From Sipunculus nudus (Eukaryota > Annelida > Sipuncula > Golfingiida > Sipunculidae), in contig CM049307.1 of assembly GCA_026874595.1 (NCBI GenBank), forward strand, positions 49,961,178 through 50,025,177: a DNA stretch of 64,000 nt. The letters are read 5' to 3'. Every line of letters starts with the position of its first letter. Positions within the stretch are counted from its first letter, which is position 1. Both the position numbers and the translations under genes were made by a program. Below the pieces are notes generated by a model, which was not told the DNA's origin, made no database searches, and saw nothing but the letters and a program-made list of their open reading frames with translations. This document shows positions 23,527-34,400 of this stretch, one piece after another.

Positions 23527-26500
23527 ATGGGTGATTCTATAGTTCAGTATTGCGCTGCTATTGGTCTTTTCTACAACAAAACTTTAACATCACGTTTTGC
23601 AATGTGCAAGCAACTCAATGCAAACATATTAAGTAAAAGACATCTCATCGAACTTTACAAATTACTAATGTCAACTAGCATAGATGTCCTTCCTAACCCG
23701 GGGCCGCAAATAAATGTTTCACGGAATAAACATAATCTAAAGATGTGCCACATTAATGTGAGAAGTATATTGGCGGAGGGAAAACTGTCAGAACTTCAGC
23801 ATTTAACAATCACAGAAAATATGGATATTGTATGTGTTTCAGAAACATGGCTAGATGGTAGTATCCCGGATACCTCCGTTCCCTTACCCGGTTTTCATCT
23901 TGTTTTACGTAGAGATAGGAATAGGCATGGGGGTAGGGTAGCACTTTTTATAAGAGATCACCTCACATACTCTAGAAGTTACGATCTTGAGCAGCCAGAC
24001 ACTGAGTGTTTATGGGCAGAAATACACGTACGAAAACAACGAGTGATTATAGGGGTATATTACAGACCTCCAGGCCAGTCAAGCGAAGTTCGCAAATTAT
24101 TCTTAGATAAATTGACACAAAGTCTAAACAGTGCTCTAGCAAAAAATCCATACGCTGTGATTGTATATGGCGATTTCAATGACAGGTGTGTGAAGTGGAA
24201 TTCTAACCATGATGATAGTGAACTTGGCAATGAACTCTTAAATGTACTACAACAATTAGGACTACAGCAGCTTATTTCCGAACCAACAAGAGTAACAGAG
24301 AATAGTTCTAGCTTGCTTGATTTACTAATCACTGATTCGCCTGGACGTCTTACTAATGTTCACTTAATGTCACCGCTTTCAAATTGCGACCATGCTGTCA
24401 CGGCCTGGTCGGTTTTGCTCAAGGTGTATAAACCGGAATCATATGAACGTGAAATTTTTAAATATAACGAAACAATCTTTATCATGCTTGAAGAATGTCT
24501 TCAAAATGCTCCATGGGATACTTTATATGAAGTTTTTGATTCCGTAGACGACATTGCAGTATCAGTTTGTGATATAATTACGTATGCTATTAAACAATCT
24601 GTTCCATTAAAATCAGTAACCATTCGACCAACTGACAAACCGTGGATGAATGCAAACATAAGACGCATGATAAGACAAAGAAATAGGGCATGGAAAAGGT
24701 TTTAAAATAATAACCAGCCGGACCATAACGCGTCCTTTAAAAAGGCAAGAAATATGGTTGTATCCGAGATCAGAAAGCAAAAGAAAAGTTATTGGAATAA
24801 AATAAGTAATCAGCTAGACGTAGAGTATCATGATTCTAAGCTGTGGTGGAAAATCAGTCATGGCTTGCTGGGCACAAAAACACATTCCCCAATACCACCA
24901 TTGGAAGTGGATGAAGATATCATACATGACCCTACTGAAAAGGCTGAAGCTTTCAATAATTACTTTAGCAGTCAGGCCATCCTTCCCGAAGATGTCGATT
25001 CCACGCCGCTCCCACCTCTGAATAATATACAACATGATCTTTTGTTATCACTTCAACTAAATCCTACGTAAGTAGAACAGGTCATGAACAATCTTAAATT
25101 GGGCAAAGCCATAGATCCTGGTGGAATATGTAATCTCATTTTAAAAAAGATGTCTTACATACTTGCCACTCCGCTTTGCAAATTATTTAACAATTCATTG
25201 TTAACCGGAAAATATCCTTCTATATGGAAAACAGCTAATGTTATTCCCGTATTTAAAAAAGGAGACCGTTCTAGAATCCAAAATTATAGACCCATTTCGC
25301 TGTTAAATAATGTATCTAAAATATTCGAGAGGTTAGTCTATAATAAATGTTATGAATACTTCACTCGGCACAAAGTACTTATACCAATAAATTCTGCATA
25401 CATGAAAATAATAGTCCATTGTACCAGCTGATTGAACTTGTTAATATTATATATAGGGGATTTGATGAAGGTATGGATACAAGATTAATCTGCCTCGATG
25501 TATCCAAGGCCTTTGCAGTGTGGCACAGGGGCCTCCTCTTTAAATTGCAGCAAATGGCCATTTCAGGACAAATTCTGAAATGGTTCGGGTCCTATCTACA
25601 CGATCGATCACAGAGAGTTCTACTCCAGGGCCACAGATCAAACACTGTTCATATACAAGCAGGAGTTCCACAGGGCTCTATTCTCGGGCCGCTATTGTAT
25701 TTAGTTTATGTTTATGATATATCTTATGGTATCACAAACACTAAACGTATGTACGCTGACGATACTTGCTTGTACACTCAGATTAAATCATCTGTGGCCT
25801 CGGCCCAATCTCTAAAAAGTGACCTATTAAAATTAGAGGAATGGTCTTCACAATGGCACATTACATTCAATAGTACTAAGTCAAAAGTCATAACATTTTC
25901 AAGGAAATATCAAGAACAATTTCATCCCGCCCTTATATTAAATCAAACTGTTATATCTGAGGTAGAACAGTTATCTCATCTAGGAATACTGCTTTCTCAA
26001 GACTTGAGCTGGGGTGACCATATACGGCATCTTTGTACTAAAGCATCAAGACGAATAGGAATGCTTCAAAAATTCAAGTTCATTTTATCTAAAAAAGTCC
26101 TAGATAGACTGTATAAATCAATGGTGATTTCTGTCCTCGAATATGGGGCTATACTATTTAACAATTGTTCTGTAGTACAGGCGAACAATCTAGAAAGTGT
26201 TCAGCGCAAAGGCATGCTACTGTGCACTGGCGCAACAAGATGGTGCAGCAGCACACAACTGTTAAACGAGCTTGGTTGGCCCACATTGTCTGTACGTAGG
26301 AAAGTAAAAATTGTCACGACTTTCTATAAAATAATAAAGAACCTGGGTCCTCCTTATCTGATAAAGACATTATCCGGTTATAAATGCAAACAAGGCTCGT
26401 ATAACCTAAGAAATGCCAGCGAGTACAGAGTACCAGTATTCAGACTCCATGCCGGACAACATTCATTTATTCCTACGGCAGTTAAAATTTGGAATTTCTT

Positions 26501-26960
26501 ACCAGAAAAGGTGAAAACAATTACTTCTGCCACTGCATTTAAAAACGCACTGTGCGATATGTTTTATCCTAAAAAGCCCCCAAATTATTTCTTCAGTGGT
26601 ATACGACGTGATAATATCCTACACACGCGGTTACGCACTGACTGCAGCACCCTAAACAGTGCTCTGTTTAAGGTCAACTTAACTGAAAAGCCAACTTGTG
26701 AATGTGATCTCGCCGACGAAACTGTTGTTCATTATTTCTTGGACTGCCCACTTTATATTGAACAGAGACGCACACTTCTTGCTAGTTTGCAGGAATTTTG
26801 CTGTTTTGCATTGCCACATATAAATGAGAATTATTCTAGGAAATTTAAGTTAGAAATAGTTAGAATTTTACTTTGTGGCAGCAGCTCCCTGACTACTACA
26901 GATAATTTTAAACTCTTTAGTCACGTATACAGATACATAAGGAACACAAAACGATTTTGA
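23527..26960 (+). pseudogene. LINE ORF2: endonuclease and reverse transcriptase, broken by two stops and a frameshift
   Basis: In retrotransposition ORF2 nicks the target and primes reverse transcription there. Endonuclease blocks: NVRSI, SETWL, GVYYRPPG, YGDFN and the terminal SNCDHAVTA. Reverse transcriptase blocks: YRPISLLNN, LDVSKAFAVWH, GVPQGSILGPLL and MYADD with the two catalytic aspartates; then a thumb and a CX1CX8HX4C knuckle (CECDLADETVVHYFLDC). Breaks: TAA at 24703-24705, TAA at 25069-25071, and loss of one base in the A run near 25403-25410. The block after SKAF also lacks the usual following aspartate. Near its N-terminus (residues 53-60) it reads DVLPNPGP, resembling a 2A peptide. 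The same frame is used either side of both stops. Confidence 0.9.
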
Positions 26961-27240
26961 TTTTGATAGTAATTTCATTTAAACTGTCTGATACTTTAAT
27001 GGATCTGATGTAACTATGTAATAGGCACTTTTGTATATGGAGTATGTGTGTGTGTGTTTTTTGTTTTTGTTTTTTTTAACGTATATGTTTGTTCACACTA
27101 TGTTAGTGTTACTGTGTTAACTTGTCATCACCATGTATTTGTACTGAATCTTTGTTTGTATATATGTTTCCCAGGAAAACATTTGCATTAGCCTAACGGC
27201 TATTTTTGTAATCCTGGTTAAATAAATATGTTTAAACCAA

Positions 27241-27720
27241 AACAACTCCCGCGGAGTGTAAACAGTACTCGGTGTAGTCTAGACGGTTCGGATCTGTTCA
27301 GGCGCTGTGGGCGCTAGTGTATTGTTGCGTGGAGACACAGCGTTCTTTGTGTTCTAGATGGATCGGGTCTGTTCAGGCGCTGTGGGCGCACGTGTATTAT
27401 TGTGTTTGAAATGTTCGTGAAAATGGAAGTTTCTGGGCTTCGGGTGAAAAAGCTATAAATAGGGGCTATTTTTAGAGTCGGAGGAGAGAAAAAATACCAG
27501 CGGACCAGGAAGAGTGTGACTCTCTGGTCAGTGTTTTTAGGACCTTTCCGATACTTAGGGATTATTACCAGAACTTCACTTTTGGATTAAAACAGATTGT
27601 TTTGAGATTAAGTCGGACTATTCTCTGAGAAGATTAAAATGAATTGTTCATCTGGATTATTTGTGTTAAAGGCCTGTGACAGTGTTTTTTGTAAACAAAC
27701 ACACGTGGACTTTGTTTACC
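27241..27720 (+). mobile_element. LTR-like fragment, copy 1
   Basis: Related to 58880-59310: both share GTTCGTGAAA, an AGCTATAAAT TATA-like box (about 27449 here), GGAGGAGAG, ATTACCAGAA or ACTACCAGAA, CTCTGAGAAGATT and TGTTCATCTGGATTAT. It starts directly at the LINE 3' end, so its own 5' end may be truncated. There is no coding sequence; a solo LTR or LTR-like non-autonomous element is the best reading. Confidence 0.5.
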
Positions 27721-28435
27721 AAAACGCAGAGCCATAACAAGGTTTTTTTATTCGCCGTATGCGAGGTACTGAGCCTATGTGCTGGAATTTTTGCTGGTAA
27801 ACGTTAGTATAAAGCAAAACTGAACTGATAGTGTGGAAGAGTAGGCAAAATATTGCTCCTGATTATATTCCTTTAAACAAGAATTAGGAACGACCGCTAT
27901 GTTTGCACTAAAAACGACCTAAAGATCATTGCTTTTAGGTAGAGCCTAAAAGTTAGAAAATGTCGACATGTTGCTTCAAATCCCAATACTAAATTTGAAA
28001 AAAAAACTGACTGGATCCATCTAACGCTATGAGCCCATCTACAAATGCTACACGTGCTCATAGTATTAACCTTAACGTCTCTGTACAACAGAGAGAGATA
28101 CAGTGTAGGAGTGAGTATCGTATGCGTCGACCATTCATACAATGTAGTCGTTCCAGGTCTCCTTTGAGCGAGGGGTCTCATTGTGCATCCAACCAATGAG
28201 AGCGGGTTTGTCGAGGGTTTGAAACTTGGGAGCTGGATGCACAATGCGATACCACGCTCTCATTAGTCTGATTACGATTACGATTTTCCTGTGGTGGGTC
28301 TGGTGGCGAAATCCGGAGAACCTTACTATACAATGCAACCATTTGTATAATGGTAACACTTTATTCGTACATAAATGCAAGATAACCACCCTTCAAACCG
28401 TGATACTGGCTTTAGTTTCCTATGCTGATGCGACA

Positions 28436-29945
28436 TTAAAAGAGATGTTACATACGGGTACTTTACATACTTTTACTTATAGGGATGTTGCATACTGGTA
28501 CTTTAAGGGATACTGGTATGTTAAGGGATGTTACATAATGGTACGTTAAGGGATTCTACATACTGGTTCATTAAGAGATGTTACATACTGGTACTTTAAA
28601 GGATGTTAAATACTTGTCCTTAAAAGGATGTTACATACTAGTCCTTAAAGGGATTTTACATACTGGTCTTTAAGGGGTGTAACATACTGGTACTTTAAGG
28701 GATGTTACATACAGGTACTTTAAGGGATGTTACATACTGGTACTTTAAGGGATGTTACATATTAGGACTTTAAGGGGTGTTACATACTGGTACTGTAAGA
28801 GATGTTAAATACTGGTCCTAAAAGGGATGTTACATACTAGTCCTTAAAGGGATTTTACATACTGGTCCTTTAAGGGATATAACATACTGGGACTATAAGA
28901 GATGTTACATACTGGTATTTTATGTATGTTAAATACTGGTCCTTAAAGGGATGTTACATACTAGTCCTTAAAGGGATTTTACATACTGGTCCTTTAAGGG
29001 ATGTAACATACTGGTACTATGAGGGATGTTACATACTGGTATTTTAAGGGATGTTACATATTGGTATTTTAAGGGATGTCACATACTTTTACTATCAGGG
29101 TTGTTAATACTGGTACTTTAAGGGGTGTTACAAACTAGTACTTTATGGGGTGTTACATACTGGTACGTTAAGGGATGTTACATTCTGGTTCATTAAGGGA
29201 TGTTACATACTGATACTTTAAGGGATGTTACATACTGGTTCTTAGAGGGATGTTACATACTGGTATTTTAAGGGATGTTACATATTGGTATTTTAAGGGA
29301 TGTCACATACTTTTACTATCAGGGATGTTACAAACTAGTACTTTAAGGGATGTTACATACTGCAATTTTAAGTGGTATTTCAAAATAGAACTTTAATAGG
29401 CGTTGCATACTTGTACTTATCGGGTTTTCCTTAGTTTTACCGTCAGGGAGGTAAATACTGGTACTTTAAGGGATGTTACATACTGGTTGTTTAAGGGATG
29501 TTAATTCGGGAACTTAAGTAATGTTACGTACTTGTTCTTAAAGGGATGTTACATTCTTGCACTTTAAGGGATGTGTACACTGGTTCTTTTAGGGAAGTTA
29601 CATACTGGTACTTTAAGGGATGTTTCATACTGGTACATAAGGGATGCTGCATACTAATTCCCAACGGATTTTGCATACTTTTACTTTCAGGGATGTACAT
29701 ACTGGTACTTTAAAGGATGTTACATACTGGTTGTTTAAGGGATGTTACATAATGGTACTTTAAGGGATGTTACCTACTGGTTGTTTATGGGATGTTACAT
29801 ACTGGTACTTTAAGGGATGTTACATACTGGTACTTTAAGGGATGTTACCTACTGGTTGTTTATGGGATGTTACATACTTGTACTTTAAGGGATGTTACCT
29901 ACTGGTTGTTTATGGGATATTACATACTGGTACTTTAAGGGATGC
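28436..29945 (+). repeat. 25-bp tandem array, about 60 copies
   Basis: The unit approximates GGGATGTTACATACTGGTACTTTAA. Copies are diverged and include shorter and longer variants such as GGTCCTTAAA and GGTTGTTTA. It lies downstream of gene B, between the LINE/LTR block and the gene B 3' end. It has no spacers and is not a CRISPR array. Confidence 0.92.
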
Positions 29946-31363
29946 AACACAGAGCCAGTCTTTGGCCAAAGTTTCGGAAGGCGCAAATTTCATTAAAATG
30001 AAAAGCCGATTAGATGTTTACTATTTGTCACGCCTTCATGGTAAAACGAAAACCAATAAGAGAAAAAACAACATTATACTTGAACAATACACATATATTT
30101 TATACGTATGTCTTTATTTACTTCTTGTAAGTCATGACCTCATCTCTAGATGGTCACTTAACCTACAAAAAATATAAAATTACTTAATTTTCATTTCAAA
30201 AATAAAATTTCATTACTTTATATATGCTCAGGCCACAAACGCACAATTTATTGTTCCACGGACTCCGGGAGCAAAAAACACATGAAGCGAGCGAGCGAAT
30301 GTTTTTTCTTTTTTTTTCATTACAAATTGTGAGACAATACCTTGTCAGCTATCAACGAAAATACAAAAATTTGCTTAAATTTTTTTTAAATGTATGATAA
30401 GCACACAAATATTAGTTCGTACAAAGGTCTCTACCTTAAAGGATTCTTTTAAGGATTTGTGCCAAAGCAGGATGAACAACATTAATAAGGACCAGGTGTT
30501 AATTTGAAAAAAATGATCTACGAAAAACTGGAGCAGCGAATCCTTATAACAATATCTCTTTGTACACCTTATACTTACCAATTCACCTATAAAAGTAAAA
30601 CCCAAATGCAACATTCTTACTAAAAATTACAGCCCGATATTAGCTGAGTCGATATTTAAACGTAGTGGGATGTTTAACCATTTCCGTATTATTTCCCTTT
30701 AAGTAGATACTGCACATAAAGATAGCTGATACTTCTATTCTGGGAATGTTTTGAGGTGTGTAGGGGTGTCAATACAGGGGGATGGGGGTATATATAATTT
30801 AAAAATAAGATTGGATTTAAAAGATATACATTAATAAATAGGACTGTAGACTTAGTTCCAATTCTGAGTTTAAAATGAAATATATTATATCTAAACCTGA
30901 TAAAGAATGAACATAAACTGGAAACATAATACCGTATTTTAAAAAGCTAATTCTTTACTGTATATTTGAAATGTGTAACATGGATAATAACATATGTTTA
31001 TATATATATATATATATATATTTATATCATATCATAAATACAATCATGAAAGGTATCTTCTGAAATTTTCATAGCATTTTGGGAATGGGCCAAAGAACCG
31101 ATTATAGTTGGGTGTAGGTTCAACACATTATTCGAATGCAGGAGCGTCATCAAGGAATATTCTTTAATGTAAAGTCAATTATGCACATATGAACCTTGAG
31201 ATATGGGCCGAGTAATTGAATGCAAACAAAGATCGGGAAGCATCCCGTAATAGGGACCGCAACATGGCGGAGGCTTGCATTCCTTAGAATACAGATTTCT
31301 ATAGTTTTATAAATGTCTCCTCACCGGGATTAACCATGTTATTTGGAGTGTTTTGCATGATAT
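29946..31363. other. Region downstream of gene B, no gene recognised
   Basis: AT-rich. Holds a (TA)n run near 31000-31020 and a second copy of the dispersed repeat of gene A intron 1 (31042-31310). No coding sequence was recognised. A last exon of gene B, if one exists beyond the donor-like GTAAGT at 31374-31369, should lie here or further left. Confidence 0.5.
31042..31310 (+). repeat. Dispersed repeat family, copy 2
   Basis: Colinear with 15485-15720: CAATCATGAA, TGAAATTTTCA, AATGGGCCAA, AGGAGCGTCATCAAGGAATATT, TATGCACATATGAACCT and the terminal CGGAGGCTTGCATTCCTTAGAAT. Same orientation as copy 1. It is longer by about 35 bases just before the terminal block. Confidence 0.6.
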
Positions 31364-31485
31364 TTAATACTTACGTGACAGAAGTTCCAGACCAGCCATA
31401 ACATTTTCCAGCATGTCGGTGAAGACCTCAAAGTCGAGATCACCAAAGCTATCAATGCCCATTGGCCAAATCAAATGCTGATAAG
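31364..31485 (-). CDS. Gene B exon 11 (probable C-terminus)
   Basis: Acidic and hydrophobic tail [20 protein letters not shown] to LELLSRKY followed by TAA. Acceptor GCCCACAG. The sequence CACGTAAGT just before the stop is a strong donor (31374-31369); if used, the exon ends at 31375 and the protein continues into an exon not found. No counterpart exists in gene A. Confidence 0.55.
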
Positions 31486-34400
31486 CTGTGGGCAAAATAA
31501 ATATTGCTTTTGCATACAAAAGGAATTCATGTACTTTATGTGACAATTTCATCCAACTCCCCTCACTCATCTACCCCCCCCCCCCCCCCGGGCTCTGCAA
31601 AACAGGCTATCGAATAAGGTCTATATAAGTAACTAAGTAACAAATAAATTAATATCAGGTGCAAATATGTATCATAGGACTAATATTGTGTCCAAAATTC
31701 AGCTTTTGAAAAGCAGCCATGTCGGAAAACTAGCGTCAACAGAAAATGCCAGAATAAAGAAAAACTGAAATTGATGGTTTTTGGATTTGATGAAAATAGA
31801 TGGGTCCACCCACAATTTTTTGCTCACACAAATATGAATACAGAAATATACTCCATAACCCTATAAGCCTTCCTATAAACCTACCTGGCTTACGGAGAGA
31901 GGCTTATTTAAGGTTACTACACCATATGCATAGTGAGTGTAAAAGAAGATTTACATTTGCAGTGAAGCTTACATACATGCATATACAAACATTTCAGCGT
32001 TTTCCTACAGGAAAGGTTCAATTGCTGTCAAAACTAACCACCTAATAATAAAAAGCTTTTATAGAAACGCTGATGAATATGCTTATGATTAATATGATGA
32101 TGATGATAATTATGATTTTCTTCGGGGTCAATGATCATATTTACTGGAATAAATTGTGAATTTTTTATTTTATATTTAAAGGGTAATCATGTAATAGTAC
32201 CCGAAATAAGCAATGTAAGGTACACGTATATCTTACAATCTTATCTCCGATATTTTACAATCAGACTCACGGCCTTCTCCTCCTTCTCCGTCCAGGATGA
32301 ACGGGGAGTAATCCTGCCACATGGCGTGTGCCTGCTGGCGCCAGCTGTCCTGCTGTTGGATCTGACCTTTACTGACGTTAAGGAACTGAAGCTCGTTATT
32401 AGTGAACGCGGGCCACGTGGTCGGACCAGTAATACCGGGACCGTCCACCGGGCTCGGTGTAGGATTTCTGAAAATAAATTAAAAATAACGGCGTACTCTG
32501 TGGTGGAACTGTCATTAAACAGCTGAAAGAATGATGGTTGTGTGAGTGTGCTGCACGGAGGAACACTTCCGGTGCGTCATTTCCGATTGTACTGCGCAGG
32601 CTTGTTACTTGGATTGGGTAGCCAATCAAAGCTGGTCTTTCAAGTGAAGGTTCGCGTTTAGTTTTATAAAATTACGCAATGGTCTGACCGCTTTGGCATT
32701 ACTTCCACTTACTATAAATGCTTTTATTTCTTTTCGCAAGAGAGACTGACAATATAAGGTCCGTGGCAGTTTTCTTTCTTTATTTATCAACTGACCCTCG
32801 ATTCAAAATAAAAAAAACAGACATGATGATAACTCTGATGATTAAAAACACGATGTGAACATTAATTTGGTCTCAAAATGAATAAATCTCAAGTCCATCT
32901 TTTGGCCTCATTGGTATTACTTTCAATATCACCAAAGGTCCAACAGAATATTTGTGTCCAGCACAATGCTGCCAGAAAGGTTTAATATTATTCATCTCAA
33001 ATGACGTCAGTACGAGGCAAACTGATCAGGGTGTGTGTATGTCACACGGTTCAGAGCAAGCTCTCTGTTGTATATAAGAAAACCCCTTCCAAGGATTTTA
33101 ATTACTTTTAATCAAGTATAGTTTAATCTCTGACAAGCCGTTATCTACTAATTTAATACAATCAAATAAAAAATGAAAATTCTTGTAGAATTCTTGCAGG
33201 TAATGTATTTCATATACTATGATTTTGTTATTAAAATGTCGATATGGAACGTGATGACACCCTCTTCTTTTTAATTATTATCAAATTCCTGAGGCCTAAA
33301 CTTGAAGACATACCCTGTTTTGGCGAAGTTAGTGAGTAGGTCCATCCAGTAGGCTGAGTATTCCAGGTCGTCCTGGGTCCAGGGGATGACGCTCATGAGG
33401 TCCATCTCAGTATCTTCAGCGACCTCTCTGTTCACACTCAGATGGGGATGACCGAAAATGTAGGGAATATCAGCAGCGTGGAACACACCTGGAATTAATT
33501 AAAGGGGCCCAATCACCTATCTGACCTTAAAAACTAAAGGCAATCCCTTGGACCTTTTATAAAATTAGACTGACTGGAAAACATGGATATCACCGCATAC
33601 AGGCTGCTTGTTTTCTTTATATCAACGTGTTTGTAATATGTGGTGGCCCGCTAAAACAACCAAAACAAATTCAACAAAGTCATCTGGCGGCAAATCGGAA
33701 AAGCCAGGACTTTGCAAACGGCGTCTTGCAAAACGTGATCTTTCTACCTCCGCATATAAGAAATCTACCATCTTAGGTTATATGTTTTCCCATTTGTCAA
33801 CAAAGCTGTGTTTACAATCACGGTTTTGATAAAAAAAAATAATACATCATTCACGGAGGCGTTATAAGAACTTTTCATAACCAGAATTACCATTAGATCA
33901 TTAATATATACACAGAAGAAGCCAGAAATCACATAAATTCTTTTTCAAAAAGTAGGTATATAGGCACCTTTAAGGTTTCAGGAGGGTAAGGGGACCCTCA
34001 GACCTAGGTTTAACATAGGCTACCCAAAGTGGTGAGCCTCTGAAAGAGGCTGCCAGTGCCCGACGCCTGCACCCACGAGGGTTTCACACCTCAATGCAAA
34101 GTTTCATATCAGATTTCCCAAGTAACATCTGACCTTTCCTTAACCGTAGAGAGCTCTCTTCTTGTATTTTTAACCTTCTTGGTCATTTGTACATTAGTTT
34201 TCAAGCATAATCCTCATCAACAATAATCGGTTCTTCATATACAATTTTTAATGTGTGACATTTAAAATATTCAAAACCTTTGGATAAACACATTTTTTTA
34301 ATTGTTCAAAGTTGTGAACATGTGTTTTAATGATTGAAACAATAAACTTGTAAAGTAAGTGTACCGCATGACATGTAAAACAATACTCATTTTCTCAATT

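Larger units (their letters stand above)
21140..27240 (+). mobile_element. Non-LTR retrotransposon (LINE), CR1/L2-like, decayed
   Basis: Full-length or nearly so: an ORF1 with coiled coil, an ORF2 with apurinic-like endonuclease, reverse transcriptase and a C-terminal Cys/His motif, and a 3' end of GGTTAAATAAATATG near 27230. The 5' limit is uncertain (between the satellite end at 21136 and ORF1), and target-site duplications were not found. ORF2 has two in-frame stops and a frameshift, so this copy cannot move by itself. The 1.25-kb gap between the ORFs is long for this group. Confidence 0.9.

Noticed and set aside
28436..29945. CRISPR-like array or a coding repeat
   Set aside because: The 25-bp units are diverged and head-to-tail without spacers; frames through them are short.
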